A stretch of 42,826 nt of DNA from NCBI GenBank assembly GCA_038233555.1, contig JBBSLT010000006.1, forward strand, positions 1-42,826. Reading direction: 5' to 3'. Shown here one piece after another: positions 40,420 to 42,826 of the stretch (its first letter is position 1; each line of letters opens with the position of its first letter). The notes under the pieces are model-generated. The model saw only the letters and a program-made list of their open reading frames with translations, was not told the DNA's origin and searched no databases. Both the position numbers and the translations under genes were made by a program. The DNA comes from JADDRA01 sp038233555. GTDB taxonomy: Bacteria > Actinomycetota > Acidimicrobiia > Acidimicrobiales > CADCSY01.

Positions 40420-40723
40420 TACGTGCGTACCCGGGCGAACGGCAGCGAACGAAAACGCCTGGTCACGGGGGATAACGGGACTCCGGCGAACACTCCCGTA
40501 CTGCAGCGGATGTGCCATGGATGTGCCATGGAGTCACGTCCGCAGCCACCGACCAAAGGCCTTCGCCATCACGCCGGGTGATCGCCATGCCGATGAACCC
40601 GCTGTACTCGTGCGCCCGGCTGGTGCCGAAGTCGGGGCGGGTAGGCAGCTGCATGGACTTCATGTCCGAGAAGCGCTGTCGTGTCGTAGCACCCGAGCAC
40701 CTCGTCCGGGGGGACGTCCCATG
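40420..40723. other. Spacer between tRNA fragment and IS element
   Basis: No gene recognised. It holds an 11-bp unit GGATGTGCCAT repeated in tandem (listed separately). A minus-strand frame covers the region but has no family resemblance. Confidence 0.5.
40508..40529. repeat. Tandem 11-bp repeat GGATGTGCCAT (x2)
   Basis: Two exact copies back to back, followed by GG of a third, 89 bp right of the tRNA fragment; the one-turn spacing again suggests arm-type protein binding. Confidence 0.5.
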
Positions 40724-40725
40724 AC

Positions 40726-40734
40726 GTGGTGTAA
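40726..40734 (+). repeat. IS256 left inverted repeat core
   Basis: GTGGTGTAA, complementary to 42404–42412. Confidence 0.5.
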
Positions 40735-40819
40735 CTCCGCGTAGAGGATCCACCACGTGGGTGGGCCACCGGCGTAAGTCTCGACGTGTTCCAGCCGGAA
40801 CACGAAGAGGAGAACACCG

Positions 40820-41304
40820 ATGGCCCTTGCCCATTCTGACCTGTCCGACCTGCTCGTCGCACTGAAGGCGGGCGAGATGACCGGCACCATCCGCACCAGC
40901 CTGGAGTGGATCCTCCAAGAGCTGATCGAGGCCGAAGCCAGCGCGGTGATCGGCGCCCGTCCCCACGAGCGCAGTGATTCCCGCACCACCCGGCGCAACG
41001 GGCACCGCCCACGGCTTTGTCGACCCCGGCCGGCGACATCGAGCTGAAGATCCCCAAGCTACGCACCGGCAGCTTCTTCCCCTCGCTGCTGGAGCGTCGC
41101 CGACGCATCGACCGGGCGCTGTTCGCCGTGGTCATGGAGGCCTACTGCATGGCGTGTCCACCCGCAAGGTCGACGATCTGGTGGGAGCGCTCGGGGTGGC
41201 CTCGGGGATCTCCAAGAGCGAGGTGAGCCGCATCTGTGCCGACCTCGACGGCGATCTCGAGGCCTTCCGCAACCGGACCCTCGGCCACGTCGAGTTCCCC
41301 TACG
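40820..41304 (+). pseudogene. IS256-family transposase, N-terminal part, two frameshifts
   Basis: ATG 40820 opens LLVALKAGEMTGTIRTSLEW, LQELIEAEASAVIGARPHER and RRNGHRPR, the standard mutator-type start. A missing base near 41015 shifts to the frame of STPAGDIELKIPKLRTGSFF and LLERRRRIDRALFAVVMEAY; a missing G near 41147 (TAC TGC for TAC GTG C) shifts again to GVSTRKVDDLVGALGVASGI and SKSEVSRICADLD. The IS256 match ends at HVEFPY (about 41302), just before the first catalytic Asp should come. Confidence 0.85.
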
Positions 41305-41894
41305 AGCTCCGGGCCCAGCTCGGTGCCGGAACTGTCGGTGCGCGCCTCCGGCGGTTGGCGCGCCTCCAGGCCGAGGGCGAGCTCGTCGAGTGGCTGAGGG
41401 AAATGCTCGATGACCTCCTCAAGTGGGAAAAGCGTGTGGCTGAGCTGGAAGAACGCCTGTCGGACCTGCTCGACCTGTGTGGATCGACCCTGACGGAGGA
41501 GGTCGGCATCGGAGCAGTCTCTGCTGCGGAGCTCGTCGCCCAGGTCGGTGACCCCAGCCGCTTCGGCTCCGAAGCCGCCTTCGCCCGCTGGGCCGGGGTT
41601 GTGCCGGTCGCCACCTCCTCAGGGGAAGGAGACGGCGAACCCGCTCGTCACCGCCTCGACCTCCTGGGCAACCGAACCGTCAACCGCATCCTCCACGTCA
41701 TGTCAGTGACTCAAGCCCGCCACCACGACCCCGGCAAGGTGTTCCTCGCTCGCAAGCGTTCGGAGGGCAAGACCGGCAAGGAGGCCAGACGAGCCCACAA
41801 ACGTCAGCTCGCCAACCGCGTCATCCGACGGATGTGGGCGGACCACCGTCGACTCATGAGACCGTCCGGGCAGCGAATCGCCCCGGCTGCTTGA
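41305..41894 (+). pseudogene. IS110-family transposase, C-terminal half (Transposase_20-like)
   Basis: This in-frame run of ~195 residues shows the IS110 C-terminal pattern: a coiled-coil ahead of AELEERLSDLLDLCGSTLTE, EVGIGAVSAAELVAQVGDPSRF, AFARWAGVVPVATSSGEGDG with the nucleophile-type Ser, RHRLDLLGNRTVNRILHVMS and GKTGKEARRAHKRQLANRVI. The N-terminal RuvC-like DEDD domain and the flanking guide-RNA region of an intact IS110 are missing. It is fused in frame to the IS256 N-terminal part, so a chimeric protein is possible in principle but lacks both active sites. Confidence 0.82.
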
Positions 41895-41897
41895 CAA

Positions 41898-42363
41898 AGG
41901 AGCATCGAAACGTCCTGGCCCGGGTGCCAAAGGCCTCGGCCGAGATGGTGGCTGCTGCCGTGCGCACCGTGGTTTGCCCAGCCCGACGCCGCCCACGTCC
42001 GCAGCCAGCTCGACGAGGTCACCCGCAAGCTCGAAGGCCAGTTCCCTGACGTGGCCACCACGCTCGGCGATGCCGCTGAGGATCTGCTGGCCTTCGCCGC
42101 ATTCCCCCAGGCCCACTGGCGAAAGCTCTGGTCCACCAACCCGTTGGAGAGGCTCAACGGCGAGATCAAGCGGCGCACCAACGTTGTGGGCATCTTCCCC
42201 AACGACGCCGCCATCGCCCGCCTGGTGACCTGGTGGTCGAAGCCCACGACGAATGGGCCGTGGCCGAGCGGCGCTACCTGTCGGAGGAGTCGATGGCCAA
42301 GATCTCCACCGAGCCCGTCATTGAGGCCGTCGGAGAGGAGGTGCCCCTGGCCGTCACCGGTTG
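41898..42363 (+). pseudogene. IS256-family transposase, C-terminal part, frameshifted
   Basis: Resumes at RNVLARVPKASAEMVAAAVR; an extra G near 41972 shifts to QLDEVTRKLEGQFPDVATTL, FAAFPQAHWRKLWSTNPLER (holding the third catalytic acidic residue) and LNGEIKRRTNVVGIFPNDAA. A further shift near 42230 leads to HDEWAVAERRYLSEESMAKI and the terminal EEVPLAVTG-TGA at 42361–42363. Confidence 0.85.
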
Positions 42364-42403
42364 AGCCACACTGTTGACGTCGAGCGCTGAAGCCGGCGTC
42401 GAT

Positions 42404-42412
42404 TTACACCAC
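42404..42412 (-). repeat. IS256 right inverted repeat core
   Basis: TTACACCAC, complementary to 40726–40734, 41 bp past the transposase stop. Confidence 0.5.
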
Positions 42413-42414
42413 TC

Positions 42415-42826
42415 CGGCGGGACGCGATCACGGTGGGCCGAGGGTCACGCCCCGTCGGACGGAGACCTGCGTCACTCAACGCGGTCAGGGGACACCGCCG
42501 GACGCGAGGCGCCCGGCGTGGCTCAGCGCCCGAGGTGCACAACTTGGCGCCCCTCGTCCTGCTCGACCGACTCGCTGCGCGCTACCTCGCGCCCCAACGG
42601 TGCCGTAGTCGTGCGCCGCCAGGCCAGGGCCCCGTCGTCCACGTCTTGAAGGCCGCATGGGGCCGTGAAGCTATGCGAGACTGTTAAGGACATCGGCTGC
42701 TTAGAGGCCGCGCGGGTAGGGAAAAGGGCCTCTGACCAGCACTTTTGCGCGATGAGTTTACCATCCACCAGTCGCCGTTCCGGCCCCGACAGAATCGGGG
42801 TGCTTCAAACCCAGAACCAACGACTA
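42415..42826. other. Right-end stretch without recognisable genes
   Basis: About 410 bp. Short frames on both strands look non-coding. The last ~170 bp are visibly less GC-rich than the rest of the window, consistent with acquired DNA. I see no RNA gene or repeat. Confidence 0.5.

Larger units (their letters stand above)
40724..42414 (+). mobile_element. IS256-family element, defective, with an embedded IS110-family fragment
   Basis: Matching ends GTGGTGTAA (40726–40734) and TTACACCAC (42404–42412) mark the inverted repeats. Between them the IS256 transposase reading is split by at least three frameshifts and its middle, which should hold the first two catalytic Asp residues, is replaced by the 3' part of an IS110-family transposase. 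Neither transposase can be active. A clear target duplication was not found. Confidence 0.7.

Noticed and set aside
40370..40450. A complete tRNA-Pro gene
   Set aside because: The sequence past 40419 contains neither a D arm nor a strand complementary to the acceptor CTTCCCG, so only the 3' half is present.
40463..41005. A 180-codon minus-strand frame near the tRNA fragment as an integrase or excisionase
   Set aside because: No tyrosine-recombinase motifs (R..HxxR..Y) or helix-turn-helix pattern; much of it is antisense to the IS256 transposase.
40703..42424. TCCGGGGGGACG at the left and TCCGGCGGGACG at the right of the IS256 element as a target duplication
   Set aside because: They are 12 nt rather than 8–9, differ by one base, and sit at unequal distances from the inverted repeats.
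42433..42687. An 84-codon frame on + at the right end
   Set aside because: Arg/Pro/Ala-rich, no ribosome site, no recognisable motif; treated as non-coding.

Overview
The window is high-GC actinobacterial chromosome, most likely from the class Acidimicrobiia or a close relative. The evidence is the gene set (Ino1 with a PadR partner, a DUF5318 zinc-ribbon protein, an actinobacterial-type HemQ, glucosyl-3-phosphoglycerate synthase, SpoIID/LytB and class A PBP proteins, a small carboxylase epsilon-like subunit) and the order ino1–padR–DUF5318–class A PBP, which is also found around ino1 in mycobacteria. Many genes carry a TANNNT -10 hexamer 5–9 nt before a GTG or ATG start with no Shine-Dalgarno, so leaderless mRNAs look common. 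The class assignment is inference.

Layout. 1–2.0 kb: start of an S9 peptidase, two small unknown proteins, DUF427 and an ankyrin protein. 2.1–3.5 kb: LmeA-like DUF2993 protein and LarE. 3.6–9.1 kb: a branched-chain amino-acid-type ABC system, with the binding protein on + and LivF, LivG, LivM and LivH on -; LivH carries an extra extracellular domain. 9.1–10.7 kb: HemQ and FdhD. 10.7–16.5 kb: SpoIID/LytB protein, GroEL under a perfect CIRCE operator, GpgS-like glucosyltransferase, AI-2E-type permease. 16.6–23.6 kb: inositol/cell-wall block with Ino1, PadR, DUF5318, two unknown membrane proteins and a class A PBP. 23.7–25.3 kb: PanB and a DUF192 protein. 25.3–28.1 kb: broken toxin-antitoxin-like genes around an amidohydrolase, a PPOX-type protein and a 5'-3' exonuclease. 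28.1–35.2 kb: carboxyltransferase beta subunit with a small epsilon-like partner, a lipoprotein, Aat, an S51-like amidotransferase, a cyclophilin, aspartokinase and Asd. 35.3–36.4 kb: an AT-richer module of MerR regulator, 63-aa cysteine-rich peptide and PadR regulator. 36.4–39.9 kb: cobalamin-type radical SAM enzyme, DoxX protein and PhoH2 (PIN-PhoH). 40.1–42.8 kb: degraded mobile DNA containing a PIN remnant, the 3' half of tRNA-Pro(CGG) that looks like an attachment core, and an IS256-family element whose middle is replaced by the 3' end of an IS110-family transposase.

The functional links are uptake (Liv), envelope building (inositol, GpgS, PBP, SpoIID, LmeA-like), lysine/threonine precursors (aspartokinase, Asd), pantothenate (PanB) and acyl-CoA carboxylation. 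The best candidates for something undescribed are the MerR/cysteine-rich peptide/PadR module, two families of hairpin-forming intergenic repeats, divergent promoters with overlapping -10 boxes, and the tRNA-fragment attachment-like site with 11-bp-phased repeats on both sides. No CRISPR array, rRNA or complete tRNA is present.
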